NCBI RefSeq assembly: GCF_030848575.1 | Contig: NZ_JAVDDX010000001.1 | Span: 434,001 to 498,000, forward strand | Direction: 5' to 3' | DNA length: 64,000 bases | From: Haloarcula sp. H-GB4 | GTDB taxonomy: Archaea > Halobacteriota > Halobacteria > Halobacteriales > Haloarculaceae | In this document: positions 49,924-59,437 of the stretch, in pieces | Position numbering within the stretch: position 1 is the stretch's first letter | Layout of the letters: each line of letters begins with the position of its first letter | Program-made: the position numbers and the translations under genes | The notes under the pieces: generated by a model | Database searches by the model: none | The model's input: the letters and a program-made list of their open reading frames with translations, nothing else | Told to the model about the DNA's origin: nothing

Positions 49924-50664
49924 TCAGTCTGAATCCTGATCGACGCTCGGATGCATCGTCGGCTCGCCCGGCATCGGCTCTTCGAAGTACCGCCGCATGA
50001 CCTCAAGCGATTCTTGTTCGCGTTTCTTGCGCTCCGCCTCGTCGATTTCCTCACAGCCCGGCGGAACCGGGCGGTCCCGATCGGTGAAATACCCCTCTGG
50101 CGCGGTCCAGTCGTGATAGAAGTCGATGTCGGCGTCTTCGAGCAGCGTGAGCCCGACCTGTGCGCCGTGGCCCGCAGCGACGATAGTCTGGTGGTGCTGC
50201 TCGGCCAGGCGGCCGGCCGCGTACAGCCCTTCGACGTCGGTCCGACCCTGTTCGTCGGTCGAGATGAACTGTTTCGACCCCCGGTCGATGAACGATAGAT
50301 CCAGCCCCTCCAGATACGACGGGTCCGACCAGGACGCGGCGATGAGGTACGTCGCGTCATACGACTCATCATCAGCACAGGCTACCTCGAAGCCCTCCTC
50401 AGTTTCCGTCACCTGTTCGGCCTCGCCGTCGATGAACCAGACGCCGGCGCGCCGCGCCTGTGCCCGCATGAGTTCGAGCAGGAGCCGGGGGTTGATTCCC
50501 GCTGGAAATCCGGGGTAGTTTTCGAGATGTGCGTTGCGGTTTAGTATCGACTCACCGGTCGAGATGATGCGTGTCGACAGGTCGGCCCGAGCGGTGTAGA
50601 TCGCCGCCGACAGTCCGGCGACGCCGCCGCCCACGATAATGACTTCTTCGCGGTCGGTTGGCAT
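49924..50664 (-). CDS. Thioredoxin-reductase-like flavoprotein without the NAD(P)H domain
   Basis: Protein of 246 residues. The FAD-binding motif GGGVAGLSAAIYTARADL is near residues 12-29, and LENYPGFPAGI resembles the thioredoxin reductase N-terminal half. The C-terminal FAD half follows soon after (TDVEGLYAAGRLAEQHHQTI). Between them the whole NADPH-binding domain of about 120 residues and its redox C-x2-C are missing; normal thioredoxin reductases are 305-335 residues. It may be reduced by another protein or bind only FAD. It is not obviously truncated by a frameshift. Confidence 0.75.
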   Translation of the reverse strand: MPTDREEVIIVGGGVAGLSAAIYTARADLSTRIISTGESILNRNAHLENYPGFPAGINPRLLLELMRAQARRAGVWFIDGEAEQVTETEEGFEVACADDESYDATYLIAASWSDPSYLEGLDLSFIDRGSKQFISTDEQGRTDVEGLYAAGRLAEQHHQTIVAAGHGAQVGLTLLEDADIDFYHDWTAPEGYFTDRDRPVPPGCEEIDEAERKKREQESLEVMRRYFEEPMPGEPTMHPSVDQDSD

Positions 50665-50819
50665 GGACGGATGTTTCCAGCGGGGACCAAGAAACGTGCC
50701 GGTTTGATACCTATAGACGGAGAGCGGCCAGTAACGGCCCCCTCAAGGCACATGCCGGGCGATACAGTTTCTGAGACTACCCGAAGCCTCATAACGATAC
50801 ACCTACTAAAGGCGTCGTA

Positions 50820-52034
50820 ATGACCGACACCGTCGACGAGGTCGATATGCCGTACGACGATGACGCGTCTCAGCAACAGAAGATCGAGGCGCTGCAGGAG
50901 CGGCTAGAGGTGCTCGAATCGCAGAACGAGGAGATGCGCGACAAACTGCTGGACGCGAACGCGGAGAACAACAAGTACCAGCAGAAGCTCGAACGGCTCA
51001 CGCACGAGAACAAGAAGCTCAAGCAGTCACCGCTGTTTGTCGCGACCGTTCAGGAGCTCTCCAGTGATGGCGTGATTATCAAGCAGCACGGCAACAACCA
51101 GGAGGCCCTGACAGAGGTCACTGACGAGATGCGCGAGGACCTTGAGCCCGACGACCGCGTCGCCGTCAACAACTCACTCTCTATCGTCAAGCAACTCGAC
51201 GACGAGACTGACGTTCGCGCTCGCGTGATGCAGGTCGACCAGTCGCCGGATGTCACCTTTGCTGACATCGGTGGCATCGAGGAGCAGATGGAAGAGGTCC
51301 GCGAGACCGTCGAGATGCCGCTGAAGAGCCCCGAAATGTTCGAGGATGTCGGCATTGACCCACCGAGCGGTGTCCTGCTACACGGCCCGCCCGGCACCGG
51401 GAAAACGATGCTGGCGAAGGCCGTCGCCAACGAGACCGACGCGACCTTCATCAAGATGGCCGGCTCCGAACTGGTCCACAAGTTCATTGGCGAGGGCGCG
51501 AAGCTCGTCCGCGACCTGTTCGAACTGGCCCGTCAGGAGGAGCCAGCCGTCGTCTTCATCGATGAGATCGACGCCATCGCGGCCAAGCGAACGGAGTCGA
51601 AGACCTCCGGCGACGCCGAGGTCCAGCGGACGATGATGCAACTGCTCTCGGAGATGGACGGCTTCGACGACCGCGGCGACATCCGTATCATCGCCGCGAC
51701 GAACCGCTTCGATATGCTTGATCGGGCCATTCTCCGCCCCGGCCGCTTCGACCGGCTCATCGAAGTCCCGAACCCCGACATCGAAGGGCGCAAGCAGATC
51801 TTCCAGATCCACACCCGAAGCATGAACGTCGCCGATGACGTGGACTTCGAGACGCTGGCCGAGGACATTCAGGATGCCTCCGGTGCTGACGTGAAAGCCA
51901 CCTGTACTGAGGCCGGGATGTTCGCCATCCGCGACGACCGGACCGAGGTCACGATGGCGGACTTCCACAACGCTTGGGAGAAGATTCAGCAGGAAGAGAC
52001 CGACGACGAGGACGTTTCCCGGACGTTCGCCTGA
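50820..52034 (+). CDS. pan: Proteasome-activating nucleotidase (PAN)
   Basis: Protein of 404 residues. N-terminal coiled coil (about 17-68) and OB domain, then the AAA+ module: Walker A GPPGTGKT at 189-196, Walker B FIDEIDAI with D248 and E249, and the second region of homology [23 protein letters not shown] unfolds proteins for the 20S proteasome. The extreme C terminus is SRTFA, so the hydrophobic-Tyr-X tail that opens the 20S gate is only loosely matched. Upstream, 155 bp separate it from the divergent flavoprotein gene; no operon partner. Confidence 0.95.
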   Translation: MTDTVDEVDMPYDDDASQQQKIEALQERLEVLESQNEEMRDKLLDANAENNKYQQKLERLTHENKKLKQSPLFVATVQELSSDGVIIKQHGNNQEALTEVTDEMREDLEPDDRVAVNNSLSIVKQLDDETDVRARVMQVDQSPDVTFADIGGIEEQMEEVRETVEMPLKSPEMFEDVGIDPPSGVLLHGPPGTGKTMLAKAVANETDATFIKMAGSELVHKFIGEGAKLVRDLFELARQEEPAVVFIDEIDAIAAKRTESKTSGDAEVQRTMMQLLSEMDGFDDRGDIRIIAATNRFDMLDRAILRPGRFDRLIEVPNPDIEGRKQIFQIHTRSMNVADDVDFETLAEDIQDASGADVKATCTEAGMFAIRDDRTEVTMADFHNAWEKIQQEETDDEDVSRTFA

Positions 52035-52156
52035 TTTCGGTAGCGCTTCTCTCCGATTCTCCGCGCTTTTGTAGGTCCGTAGTCACCGCTTCGACCTGCA
52101 ATTTCGCTGTCGTGCTCGCCCGTTTCAGAACACAGTTACCATTCCGGTCCTGAATC

Positions 52157-52744
52157 ATGGGCATGGCCGTCGCAGACACACTCCAGTCGCGTGCCCGCGC
52201 TCGTCCGCGGCTCGTCACCGCCGTCGTCTCGGTCGTTGGCTACGCGCTCGTGTTCGGCGCGTTTGGTGGCGTCTTACCGTTGCCAGAGTTCTCGAATGAC
52301 ACCGTTATTCTGCTAGGTGATGCAATCGCCGTCGTCAACAGTATCGCCCTGCTCGCAATCATCGTCGGCGTCTACTTCATCAAGAACAATCAGGTACAGA
52401 AACACCGCGCGGCCATGCTGACCGCGTTCACGCTCATCATGGTGTTTCTGGCCCTGTACATCCTCAAGGTCGGCGGCGGCTTCGAGAAGGCAATCGACGT
52501 CGACGGGTTCGTCTGGACGGCATACATCGTGATGCTCGCTATCCACATCCTGCTATCCGCGGTGTCCGTGCCCGTCGTCGTTCACGCCGTCGTCCTCGGG
52601 CTGACCCACTCTCCCGCCGAACTCAGAGAAACAATCCACGCCCGTGTGGGTCGTATCGCGGTCTCCGCCTGGGGGCTGAGCCTGTTCCTCGGGCTCGTCA
52701 CCTACGTCATGTTGAACCACATCTACGGCTGGGTCCCTCGCTAG
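52157..52744 (+). CDS. DUF420 membrane protein
   Basis: Protein of 195 residues (193 if the ATG at 52163 is used) with five hydrophobic helices. The segment KNNQVQKHRAAMLTAFTLIM with an intramembrane-edge histidine, and AIHILLSAVSVPVVVHAVVL with further histidines, is typical of DUF420 proteins. These are small relatives of proteins that handle heme in cytochrome oxidase assembly, though their role in haloarchaea is not proven. It is independent of the PAN gene (123-bp gap) and precedes the HD-domain gene by 61 bp. Confidence 0.8.
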   Translation: MGMAVADTLQSRARARPRLVTAVVSVVGYALVFGAFGGVLPLPEFSNDTVILLGDAIAVVNSIALLAIIVGVYFIKNNQVQKHRAAMLTAFTLIMVFLALYILKVGGGFEKAIDVDGFVWTAYIVMLAIHILLSAVSVPVVVHAVVLGLTHSPAELRETIHARVGRIAVSAWGLSLFLGLVTYVMLNHIYGWVPR

Positions 52745-52805
52745 TATCGGGTTTCGCGTGTCGGGTGGCGAACGATTTTGCCGGCCGCCGCCGTAGGCCA
52801 CGGCA

Positions 52806-54029
52806 ATGACCACAATCAAGGACAGCGTCCACGACCACATTGAGGTTCAGGGCGTCGCGGCGGCGTTGCTCGACACGCCACCGGTCCAGCGGCTTCGGCA
52901 CATCTCCCAGCTCGGCACGGTGACGCTCGTCTACCCTTCGGCGAACCACACTCGATTCGAGCACTCGCTGGGCGTCTATCACCTCGCGGACCGGGCACTG
53001 TCCCATCTTGGCATTGAGGGCCAGCAGGCCGAACGGGTCCGAGCCGCGGCGCTGCTCCACGACGTGGGGCATTCACCGTACAGCCACAACGTCGAGGCGC
53101 TCATCCACCGCCGGACGGGGAAGTACCACGACGACGTGGACGAACTGCTCGGTGACGGCTCTGTCGCGCGGGTGCTCTCAGAGCACGGCCTCAACCCGGA
53201 CCGCGTGGCTGACCTCGTTGCTGGCGAGGGCGAACTGGGGCAGCTCGTCTCCGGCGAACTGGATGTCGACCGGATGGACTATCTGGTCCGCGACGCCCAC
53301 CACACGGGCGTTCCCTACGGTACTATCGACCACGAGCGGCTGGTCCGAGAGCTGTGTTTCGTCGACGGGGAACTTGTCCTCGATGAGGGCAATGTCCAGA
53401 CGGCCGAATCGCTCCTGCTCGCGCGGGCACTGATGAATCCCACCGTCTACCAGCACCACGTCGCCCGCATCGCCAAGTCGATGCTGCGCCGCGGGACCGA
53501 GGAATTACTCGCTGCGACTGACACGACAGCCGAGACGCTTCGCAGGTGGGACGACAACGACCTGCTCGTGGCGCTCAGGCAGTGCGAGGCGACGGCGGCG
53601 TACGCACGGCGGCTGACCCAGCGAGACCTGTACAAGCGGGCCGTCTGGGCGGAGTGGCAGGCCGTGCCCGATGAGGTGCTGGCGGCCGATCACAACGCTG
53701 TCGGGACGATGGAGCAGGCTATCGCCGACGAAGCGAACGTCGATAGTGACGCCGTTGTACTCGACATTCCGCCCGAACCGTCGATGACCGAATCCAGCAG
53801 CCGCGTCCTCGTCAACGGCGAGGTCCGCCGTCTCGGCGAACAGTCGACGCTGGTCAACGCCATCCGCGCCGCCCAGCGCGACCAGTGGCGGCTCGGCGTC
53901 TATGCCCCCGAATCTGAGAGCGAACGGGTCGGTGCGGCGGCGATCCGCGAGTTGGGACTCGACCTCGACGGAGCTAGGGTCCGGGACGTGCGGACTGGTA
54001 TCCATGCGACCCTCGATGAGTTTAACTGA
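52806..54029 (+). CDS. HD-domain phosphohydrolase (dNTPase-like)
   Basis: Protein of 407 residues. The HD metal site consists of H53 (TRFEHSLGV), the HDVGHSPYSH motif at 85-94 (H85, D86) and a later aspartate in LDVDRMDYLVRDAHHTG near 156-172. This signature matches the SAMHD1/dGTPase-like branch of HD hydrolases in archaea (YNL/dNTP triphosphohydrolase-like). The rest is helical. It may hydrolyse deoxynucleoside triphosphates or another phosphate ester. It is followed 21 bp later by an amidohydrolase gene on the same strand. Confidence 0.87.
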   Translation: MTTIKDSVHDHIEVQGVAAALLDTPPVQRLRHISQLGTVTLVYPSANHTRFEHSLGVYHLADRALSHLGIEGQQAERVRAAALLHDVGHSPYSHNVEALIHRRTGKYHDDVDELLGDGSVARVLSEHGLNPDRVADLVAGEGELGQLVSGELDVDRMDYLVRDAHHTGVPYGTIDHERLVRELCFVDGELVLDEGNVQTAESLLLARALMNPTVYQHHVARIAKSMLRRGTEELLAATDTTAETLRRWDDNDLLVALRQCEATAAYARRLTQRDLYKRAVWAEWQAVPDEVLAADHNAVGTMEQAIADEANVDSDAVVLDIPPEPSMTESSSRVLVNGEVRRLGEQSTLVNAIRAAQRDQWRLGVYAPESESERVGAAAIRELGLDLDGARVRDVRTGIHATLDEFN

Positions 54030-54050
54030 GAGAGCGGGCGAACAGGGAAC

Positions 54051-55076
54051 ATGATTCTTGAAGGGACGATTCTGACGGGACGGTCGTTCGAGGCTATCGA
54101 GGGCCGCGTCGTCGTTGAAGACGGGGAGATAGTCGCTATCGAGGAAACTGCGGTCGACAGCGACGACATCGTGGTGCCAGCGTTCGTCAACGCTCACACC
54201 CACATCGGCGATTCAATCGCCAAGGAGGCCGGGGAGGGGCTCTCGCTCGAAGAACTCGTTGCCCCACCGGGCGGCCTGAAACACCGATTGCTCCGCGATG
54301 CGAGTCGAGACGAATTAGTGGCCGCAATGGAGCGGTCGCTGTCGTTCATGGAGCAGGCCGGGACTGGTGCGTTTATCGAGTTTCGGGAGGGCGGCGTTGA
54401 TGGCGTCCGCGCGATACAGGACGCGCTAGCGGGGTCAAACCTCGACAGCGTGATTCTCGGACGCGAGACGACCGATGCAATGGAGCTGGCTGATGGGTTC
54501 GGCGCGAGCGGAGCCAACGACAGCGAATTTGGGGCGGAACGGCGCGCGACCAAGCAGGCCGGGAAGCTGTTCGGCATCCACGCCGGCGAGGTCGATAGCT
54601 CCGATATCAACCCCGCGCTCGACCTCGACCCGGACTTCCTCGTCCACATGGTTCACGCCGAGTCACTGCATCTCGAACGGGTCGCTGACAGCGAGATCCC
54701 AGTAGTGGTCTGTCCCCGGTCGAACATCGTCACCGACGTAGGCCGCCCGCCAGTTGAGGAATTGGCTGACCGGACGACAGTCGCGCTTGGGACGGACAAC
54801 GTCATGCTCAACAGCCCGTCGATGTTCCGCGAGATGGAGTTCACCGCAAAGCTGTACGACCTCTCGGCCCGCGAGGTGCTGCGCATGGCCACGGTCAACG
54901 GGGCCGAGATCGCGGGGCTTGGCGGCGGACTCATCAAGACCGGGCAGCCGGGACGCCTGCTGGTGCTCGATGGAGATTCGGACAACCTTGCCGGCGCACA
55001 GAACCCCGTTCGGGCGGTCGTTCGCCGGGCGGGAACGGCTGACGTTCGACGAGTCATCCAGCCGATGACGGAATAA
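54051..55076 (+). CDS. Amidohydrolase-superfamily metal-dependent hydrolase
   Basis: Protein of 341 residues. The first metal pair is in FVNAHTHIGDS (H49, H51). Later ligands are in KLFGIHAGEV and VHAESLHLERVADSE, and the catalytic aspartate is in TTVALGTDNVMLNSPSMF. The N- and C-terminal beta segments (MILEGTILTGRSFEA and GQPGRLLVLDGD) close the usual composite domain. The pattern resembles the cytosine deaminase/chlorohydrolase branch of the superfamily, but the substrate cannot be assigned. It probably shares a transcript with the HD-domain gene (21 bp gap). Confidence 0.87.
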   Translation: MILEGTILTGRSFEAIEGRVVVEDGEIVAIEETAVDSDDIVVPAFVNAHTHIGDSIAKEAGEGLSLEELVAPPGGLKHRLLRDASRDELVAAMERSLSFMEQAGTGAFIEFREGGVDGVRAIQDALAGSNLDSVILGRETTDAMELADGFGASGANDSEFGAERRATKQAGKLFGIHAGEVDSSDINPALDLDPDFLVHMVHAESLHLERVADSEIPVVVCPRSNIVTDVGRPPVEELADRTTVALGTDNVMLNSPSMFREMEFTAKLYDLSAREVLRMATVNGAEIAGLGGGLIKTGQPGRLLVLDGDSDNLAGAQNPVRAVVRRAGTADVRRVIQPMTE

Positions 55077-55109
55077 TTCTTATCACTGCGGAAATAGTAT
55101 ACTTGGGCA

Positions 55110-55562
55110 ATGCCCTCCACCACCGACCGCGCTCAGAGCACCTCCCTGAAAATACTCCTGTATGGCGTGTTAGGGCTTGTCTCGTTGTTTGTCGTCATCG
55201 CGGCTGTGAGACTTGCGTTCGGACTGTTCTTCGGTCTCATCGGCATCATACTGGGGCTGCTCTCTCTGGCCGCTACCATCGGGTTTCTGGCGGCTGTCGG
55301 CTATGCCGTGTACTGGGTCGTGTCGGAAGTATTCGGTCAGGACGAGGCAACGGCGTCAACGACTGGCGCGTCACGAGCACAGGCCGCACACACGACTGAC
55401 GAGGCCAGCGAGACAGACCCCGTCGACCGACTCTCCGAGCGCTACGCTAACGGGGAGATTACCGAGGCTGAACTGGAACGCCGGCTCGAACAGGCCCTTG
55501 ACGGCCCGTCCGTGGATAACTCCGGGACAACGGAGTTCGAACGGGACCGAGAGTTGAACTGA
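55110..55562 (+). CDS. Membrane protein with C-terminal SHOCT domain
   Basis: Protein of 150 residues. Two hydrophobic stretches span roughly residues 14-46 (LLYGVLGLVSLFVVIAAVRL and onward) and 50-70. A threonine/alanine-rich linker follows, then the SHOCT motif DRLSERYANGEITEAELERR (about 106-125). SHOCT is a short helical element at the C terminus of many prokaryotic membrane proteins, thought to mediate oligomerisation. It lies 33 bp after the amidohydrolase on the same strand. Confidence 0.75.
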   Translation: MPSTTDRAQSTSLKILLYGVLGLVSLFVVIAAVRLAFGLFFGLIGIILGLLSLAATIGFLAAVGYAVYWVVSEVFGQDEATASTTGASRAQAAHTTDEASETDPVDRLSERYANGEITEAELERRLEQALDGPSVDNSGTTEFERDRELN

Positions 55563-55600
55563 ACCATCTCTGGCTTGATTGTTGAATGTTATCTCTTACC

Positions 55601-55610
55601 AAACTATATC
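55601..55610 (+). promoter_or_regulatory. TATA-like element for the third Usp gene
   Basis: AAACTATATC centred about 29 nt before the ATG at 55635. Confidence 0.4.
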
Positions 55611-55634
55611 CGTTCAGCCAGTCAATAGTACAGT

Positions 55635-56114
55635 ATGTACGACAGAATACTGGTACCAACAGACGGGTCGGCGGGGTCGAAAGACGTTCTCAGACACGCT
55701 AAAACACTTGCAACGGCCCACAACAGTGAGATTCATGGGCTGTACGTCGTCGACATCGGTCGGTTCTCGACGCTCCCCCACGAACCGACGTGGGAGGGCG
55801 TCACCGACTCGCTCCACCGCGAAGGCGAGATGGCGCTGGACATGGTGGAACGTCTCGTTGCCGACGACGTGGCTGTCACGCGAGCCACGACCGAGGGCAG
55901 CCCGAGTCGGGAAATCGTCGACTATGCGAGCCAGCACGGCTGTGATCTCATCGTGATGGGGACCCACGGACGCGGCGGCATTGACCGCTTGTTGCTGGGC
56001 AGCGTCGCCGAACGGGTCGTCCGGTCAGCCACCGTTCCAGTCGTCACTGTTCCGGTGGAGACAGCGATGCAAGACGTCTCGGAAGACGAACAGCCTGCCG
56101 GCGTTCCACAGTGA
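55635..56114 (+). CDS. Universal stress protein (single UspA domain)
   Basis: Protein of 159 residues: MYDRILVPTDGSAGSKDVLR at the start, HGLYVVDIGRFSTLP, and VMGTHGRGGIDRLLLGSVAE with the full ATP-binding loop (G-x2-G-x9-G-S). The C-terminal tail of ~20 residues (TAMQDVSEDEQPAGVPQ) is an acidic extension not part of the fold. It has its own TATA-like box. Convergent with the BirA gene. Confidence 0.9.
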   Translation: MYDRILVPTDGSAGSKDVLRHAKTLATAHNSEIHGLYVVDIGRFSTLPHEPTWEGVTDSLHREGEMALDMVERLVADDVAVTRATTEGSPSREIVDYASQHGCDLIVMGTHGRGGIDRLLLGSVAERVVRSATVPVVTVPVETAMQDVSEDEQPAGVPQ

Positions 56115-56134
56115 TGTCTCTCCTGTCGTCGCGA

Positions 56135-57082
56135 TCACTCCGTAACTGGGCGGAGATGCTCACAATCCCCCGCTGAAACGACCTCTGTACCTGATTCTGT
56201 TTCGATGACGAGCGCGCCCGGGAACTGGACATCCACGGCTTCGCCCTCGATGGGGCCCCCGGGTGTCTCGACCCGGACTTTTTTGCCCAGCGTCGTCGCG
56301 TACTCCCGCCATGCCTCGACGACGTGATCCGTATCCTGTCGCAACGCGTCGAATTCTTCTAGCAGTCGTTGCGTGAACAGCCGTCTGTCGACCGGTTCGT
56401 CCTGTTCGGCCGAGAGGCTCGTCGGGTTTGCTTCGTCGGGCAAGTCGGCGGGGTCGACGTTCGCGTTGACACCGATCCCGACGACGACCCAGGAGACGCG
56501 GTCGGCCTCTCCCTCCATCTCGGTGAGGATGCCGACCAGTTTACGCTCCTCGTCACCGTGACGGACCAGCACGTCGTTGGGCCACTTGATGCCGGCCTCG
56601 ACGCCGGCCTCACGGGCCGCCCGTGTCACCGCGACAGCGGCCGCGAGCGTGAACACCGGCGCGTGGGCCATCGGCACGTCGGGCCGGAACAGCACGGAGA
56701 GCCAGATTCCACCACTGGGCGAATTCCAATCACGGTCGAGTCGCCCCCGGCCACCGGTCTGTTCGTCGGCTAGCACCACAGTGTCCGACGCCCCCTCCGC
56801 GGCCAGATCTCTGGCGCGTGCGTTCGTGCTCGGGATACTGTCGTGGTACTCGACCGAGAAGGGTGCGTCGAGGCCGTATTCGACCGCGCTCGCCCCGAAC
56901 TCCGGTACCGAATCGAGGGCGTAGCCCGCGTCGTCGCTGCGGATCTCGAACCCCTCGTCGCGGAGCGCTTCGACGTGCTTCCAGACCGCGGAGCGGGAGA
57001 TATCTAGTTCGTCGGCAAGAGTCGGCCCCGAGACAGGACCGTCGGCCAGTGCATCGAGTACCCGGTGACGTGTGTCGTTCAT
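56135..57082 (-). CDS. birA: Biotin-protein ligase BirA
   Basis: Protein of 315 residues, full length for the DNA-binding class of BirA. Residues 1-60 are a winged helix (RHRVLDALADGPVSGPTLAD, ISRSAVWKHVEALRDEGF). The ligase domain has the GGRGRLDRDWNSPSGGIWL motif (biotinyl-AMP site) and KWPNDVLV. The C-terminal SH3-like domain follows (GKKVRVETPGGPIEGEAVDV). It attaches biotin to the carrier domain of the carboxylase encoded next door, and may also act as a biotin-dependent repressor. It lies 63 bp after pccA on the same strand. Confidence 0.93.
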   Translation of the reverse strand: MNDTRHRVLDALADGPVSGPTLADELDISRSAVWKHVEALRDEGFEIRSDDAGYALDSVPEFGASAVEYGLDAPFSVEYHDSIPSTNARARDLAAEGASDTVVLADEQTGGRGRLDRDWNSPSGGIWLSVLFRPDVPMAHAPVFTLAAAVAVTRAAREAGVEAGIKWPNDVLVRHGDEERKLVGILTEMEGEADRVSWVVVGIGVNANVDPADLPDEANPTSLSAEQDEPVDRRLFTQRLLEEFDALRQDTDHVVEAWREYATTLGKKVRVETPGGPIEGEAVDVQFPGALVIETESGTEVVSAGDCEHLRPVTE

Positions 57083-57145
57083 AGGCGGGGCTTCGACCGG
57101 CCGGAATAAAAGGCGTCTGCAGCGCGCAGCGGGCAGTCCGCTAGC

Positions 57146-58990
57146 TCACCCGATCACAAAGAGCAAGTCGCCCATGTCGACGGATTCGCCCTCGCCGACG
57201 GCCACGTCGTTGACAGTGCCGCCGCGTTCGGCGACGATGTCATTCTCCATCTTCATCGCCTCCAGCACACAGAGAACGTCGCCGGCCTCGACCTCGTCAC
57301 CTTCCTCGACGTTGACCTCCAGAATCGTTCCCTGCATCTCCGCGGCGACCTCCTGCCCTTCGGCGGTGGTGGCACTGCCACCTCCGCTGTCAGAGCTACT
57401 GCCGCCCTGTGGCCGCTGTGGCTGATTCCCGCCGTCGGCGTCCACATCGCCGACGTTGATTGGGGGTGCGCCGCGCTCTTCGAGGTCGACCTGGAAGCGC
57501 TTGCCGTTGACCTCGACAGTAAATTCGCGTTCGACGACCTCCTCGTCTTCGTCGCTGCCGGGTTCAGTGACAGTACCCCACTGCTCCTGCGCTTCTTCGA
57601 TGCGCGTGCGGTCGAGGTGCTCGTCGAGGTACTTCGTGGTGTGTGTCCCGGTGACGAACTTCTCGTCGGTGAGCATCAGGCGGTGGAACGGAATGACGGT
57701 CGGGATGCCTTCGATGTCGAAGTCCTTGAGCGCCCGTTTCCCGCGCTCGATACACTCCTCGCGGTCCTCGCCGTAGGTGATGAGCTTCGCAATCATCGAG
57801 TCGTAGTCGGTGACGAGGTCGTCGCCCTGCCGGAGCGCATCGTCGAGGCGGACGCCGATACCGCCCGGCGGGTCGTATGTGTCGAGGCTGCCGCCGGTTG
57901 CGGGCGCGAAGTCGTCGGCGGCGTTCTCGGCGTTGATGCGGAACTCCATCGCGTGACCCTCGATTTCCACGTCGTCCTGATCGAAGGTGATCTCCTCGTC
58001 CATCGCCACCCGCAGTTGCCACTTGACGATGTCGATGTCGGTGATCTCCTCGGTGACGCAGTGTTCGACCTGAATACGGGTGTTGACTTCGAGGAAGTAG
58101 AAGTTTGCCTCCTCGCCGAGTAGTTCACCCTGCTCGCGGTCGGTGTCCTCTTCGACGAGGAACTCGACAGTCCCGGCGTTGTAGTAGTCTGATTCGCGGA
58201 CGCCACGGCGGGCAGCATCGCCGATTTTCTCGCGGAGCGCATCGTTCAGGGCCGGCGAGGGCCCCTCCTCGATGACCTTCTGATGGCGGCGCTGGAGCGA
58301 ACAGTCACGCTCGCCCAGATGCCGGACGTTGCCGTGGTGGTCGGCGATGATCTGGACCTCGATGTGGCGGGGGTTCTCCAGATAGCGTTCGAGATAAACA
58401 GAGTCGTTCGAGAAGTACGCTTCTCCCTCCCGCTTTGCGCTTTCGAGTTGCTCCTCGGCTTCCTCGGGGTCGTGGACGATTTTCATCCCGCGGCCGCCGC
58501 CACCGCCTTCAGCCTTGATCGCAACCGGGAAGCCGTTCTCCTCGCCGAACTCGACGACTTCCTCGGGGTCCTCGACGGGGTCGGTCGTCCCCGGGACGAT
58601 GGGCACGTCGGCCGACTGCATGATCTTGCGAGCCTTTGTTTTCTCGCCCAGTGCCTCCATCGACTCGCTCTCGGGGCCGACCCAGGTGACGCCGTCCGTC
58701 TCCTGGACGCGCGCGGCGAAGTCGGCGTTCTCCGCGAGGAAGCCATACCCCGGGTGGATGGCGTCAGCTCCGGCTTGCTTGGCCGCGTCGATAATCGCTT
58801 CTTGATCGAGATAGGAGTCTGCGGCACGGGCCGGGCCGACGTTGTACGCCTCGTCCGCATACCGGACGTGCCCGGCGTGCTTGTCGGCGTCAGAGTAGAC
58901 GGCCACTGTGCCGATGCCCAACTCCTCGCATGCGCGCATCACGCGCACCGCTATCTCCCCGCGATTAGCGACGAGCACCTTATCGAACAT
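57146..58990 (-). CDS. pccA: Acetyl/propionyl-CoA carboxylase, biotin carboxylase and carrier subunit
   Basis: Protein of 614 residues. The biotin carboxylase domain (about 1-450) has [20 protein letters not shown], the ATP-grasp loop [14 protein letters not shown] and [10 protein letters not shown] linker rich in E and D joins it to a C-terminal biotin carrier domain with EAMKMEN; K580 is the biotinylated lysine. The enzyme carboxylates acetyl- or propionyl-CoA in the 3-hydroxypropionate/propionate routes of haloarchaea. It has its own TATA-like box at 59015-59023, about 28 nt upstream, so it need not depend on the pccX/pccB message. Confidence 0.94.
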   Translation of the reverse strand: MFDKVLVANRGEIAVRVMRACEELGIGTVAVYSDADKHAGHVRYADEAYNVGPARAADSYLDQEAIIDAAKQAGADAIHPGYGFLAENADFAARVQETDGVTWVGPESESMEALGEKTKARKIMQSADVPIVPGTTDPVEDPEEVVEFGEENGFPVAIKAEGGGGGRGMKIVHDPEEAEEQLESAKREGEAYFSNDSVYLERYLENPRHIEVQIIADHHGNVRHLGERDCSLQRRHQKVIEEGPSPALNDALREKIGDAARRGVRESDYYNAGTVEFLVEEDTDREQGELLGEEANFYFLEVNTRIQVEHCVTEEITDIDIVKWQLRVAMDEEITFDQDDVEIEGHAMEFRINAENAADDFAPATGGSLDTYDPPGGIGVRLDDALRQGDDLVTDYDSMIAKLITYGEDREECIERGKRALKDFDIEGIPTVIPFHRLMLTDEKFVTGTHTTKYLDEHLDRTRIEEAQEQWGTVTEPGSDEDEEVVEREFTVEVNGKRFQVDLEERGAPPINVGDVDADGGNQPQRPQGGSSSDSGGGSATTAEGQEVAAEMQGTILEVNVEEGDEVEAGDVLCVLEAMKMENDIVAERGGTVNDVAVGEGESVDMGDLLFVIG

Positions 58991-59014
58991 ACGCCCTCAT
59001 ACTGAGAGTCGCCT

Positions 59015-59023
59015 CATAAAACT
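59015..59023 (-). promoter_or_regulatory. TATA-like element of pccA
   Basis: Minus-strand AGTTTTATG centred about 28 nt before the ATG at 58990. The 139-bp gap before it is AT-rich. Confidence 0.4.
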
Positions 59024-59129
59024 ATGCGCAGATAGCGGCCAAACTTACATATATAATCATGTTAGTATGGAACATGACCACAAACCTAGTCACGGCGTCG
59101 CCAATCAACTGAGAAAAAACTGTCCGCGA

Positions 59130-59435
59130 TTAGAACCGTTTGGCGCGGCCAGCGGCGCTCCAGGGATCGGTTGGAGCGTCAGCACGGACCCGAACAGAAC
59201 GCTTCTGCGTGGCTTCCACGCGCCCGGAGAACGACCACTGCTTGCCGTCCCAGGAGTCACCGTCGTCTGCCGCCGCAGCCGCCGCGGCCGCCGCTGCCGC
59301 GCGCTGGCGGTCCGTGAGGTGTGCGCCGATAGCAACGGCGATAGCAGCCGCCTCGTCCGCCGACGCGTCGTCGAGTTGGGCAGCGATCTCCGCGACTAAA
59401 TCCGCATCGACAGCCGAGTCAGTGTCAGCCGCCAT
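59130..59435 (-). CDS. pccX: PccX, small third subunit of the haloarchaeal carboxylase
   Basis: Protein of 101 residues. The N-terminal ~55 residues are acidic and helical; an alanine run of about eleven residues ([15 protein letters not shown], about residues 56-66) precedes [19 protein letters not shown]. Small subunits of this kind, called PccX, were reported with PccA and PccB in haloarchaeal propionyl-CoA carboxylase. The gap to pccB is two bases, so it is co-translated. The alanine run is encoded by a GC-rich repeat (GCCGCC units), a natural spot for length change. Confidence 0.75.
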   Translation of the reverse strand: MAADTDSAVDADLVAEIAAQLDDASADEAAAIAVAIGAHLTDRQRAAAAAAAAAAADDGDSWDGKQWSFSGRVEATQKRSVRVRADAPTDPWSAAGRAKRF

Positions 59436-59437
59436 CG

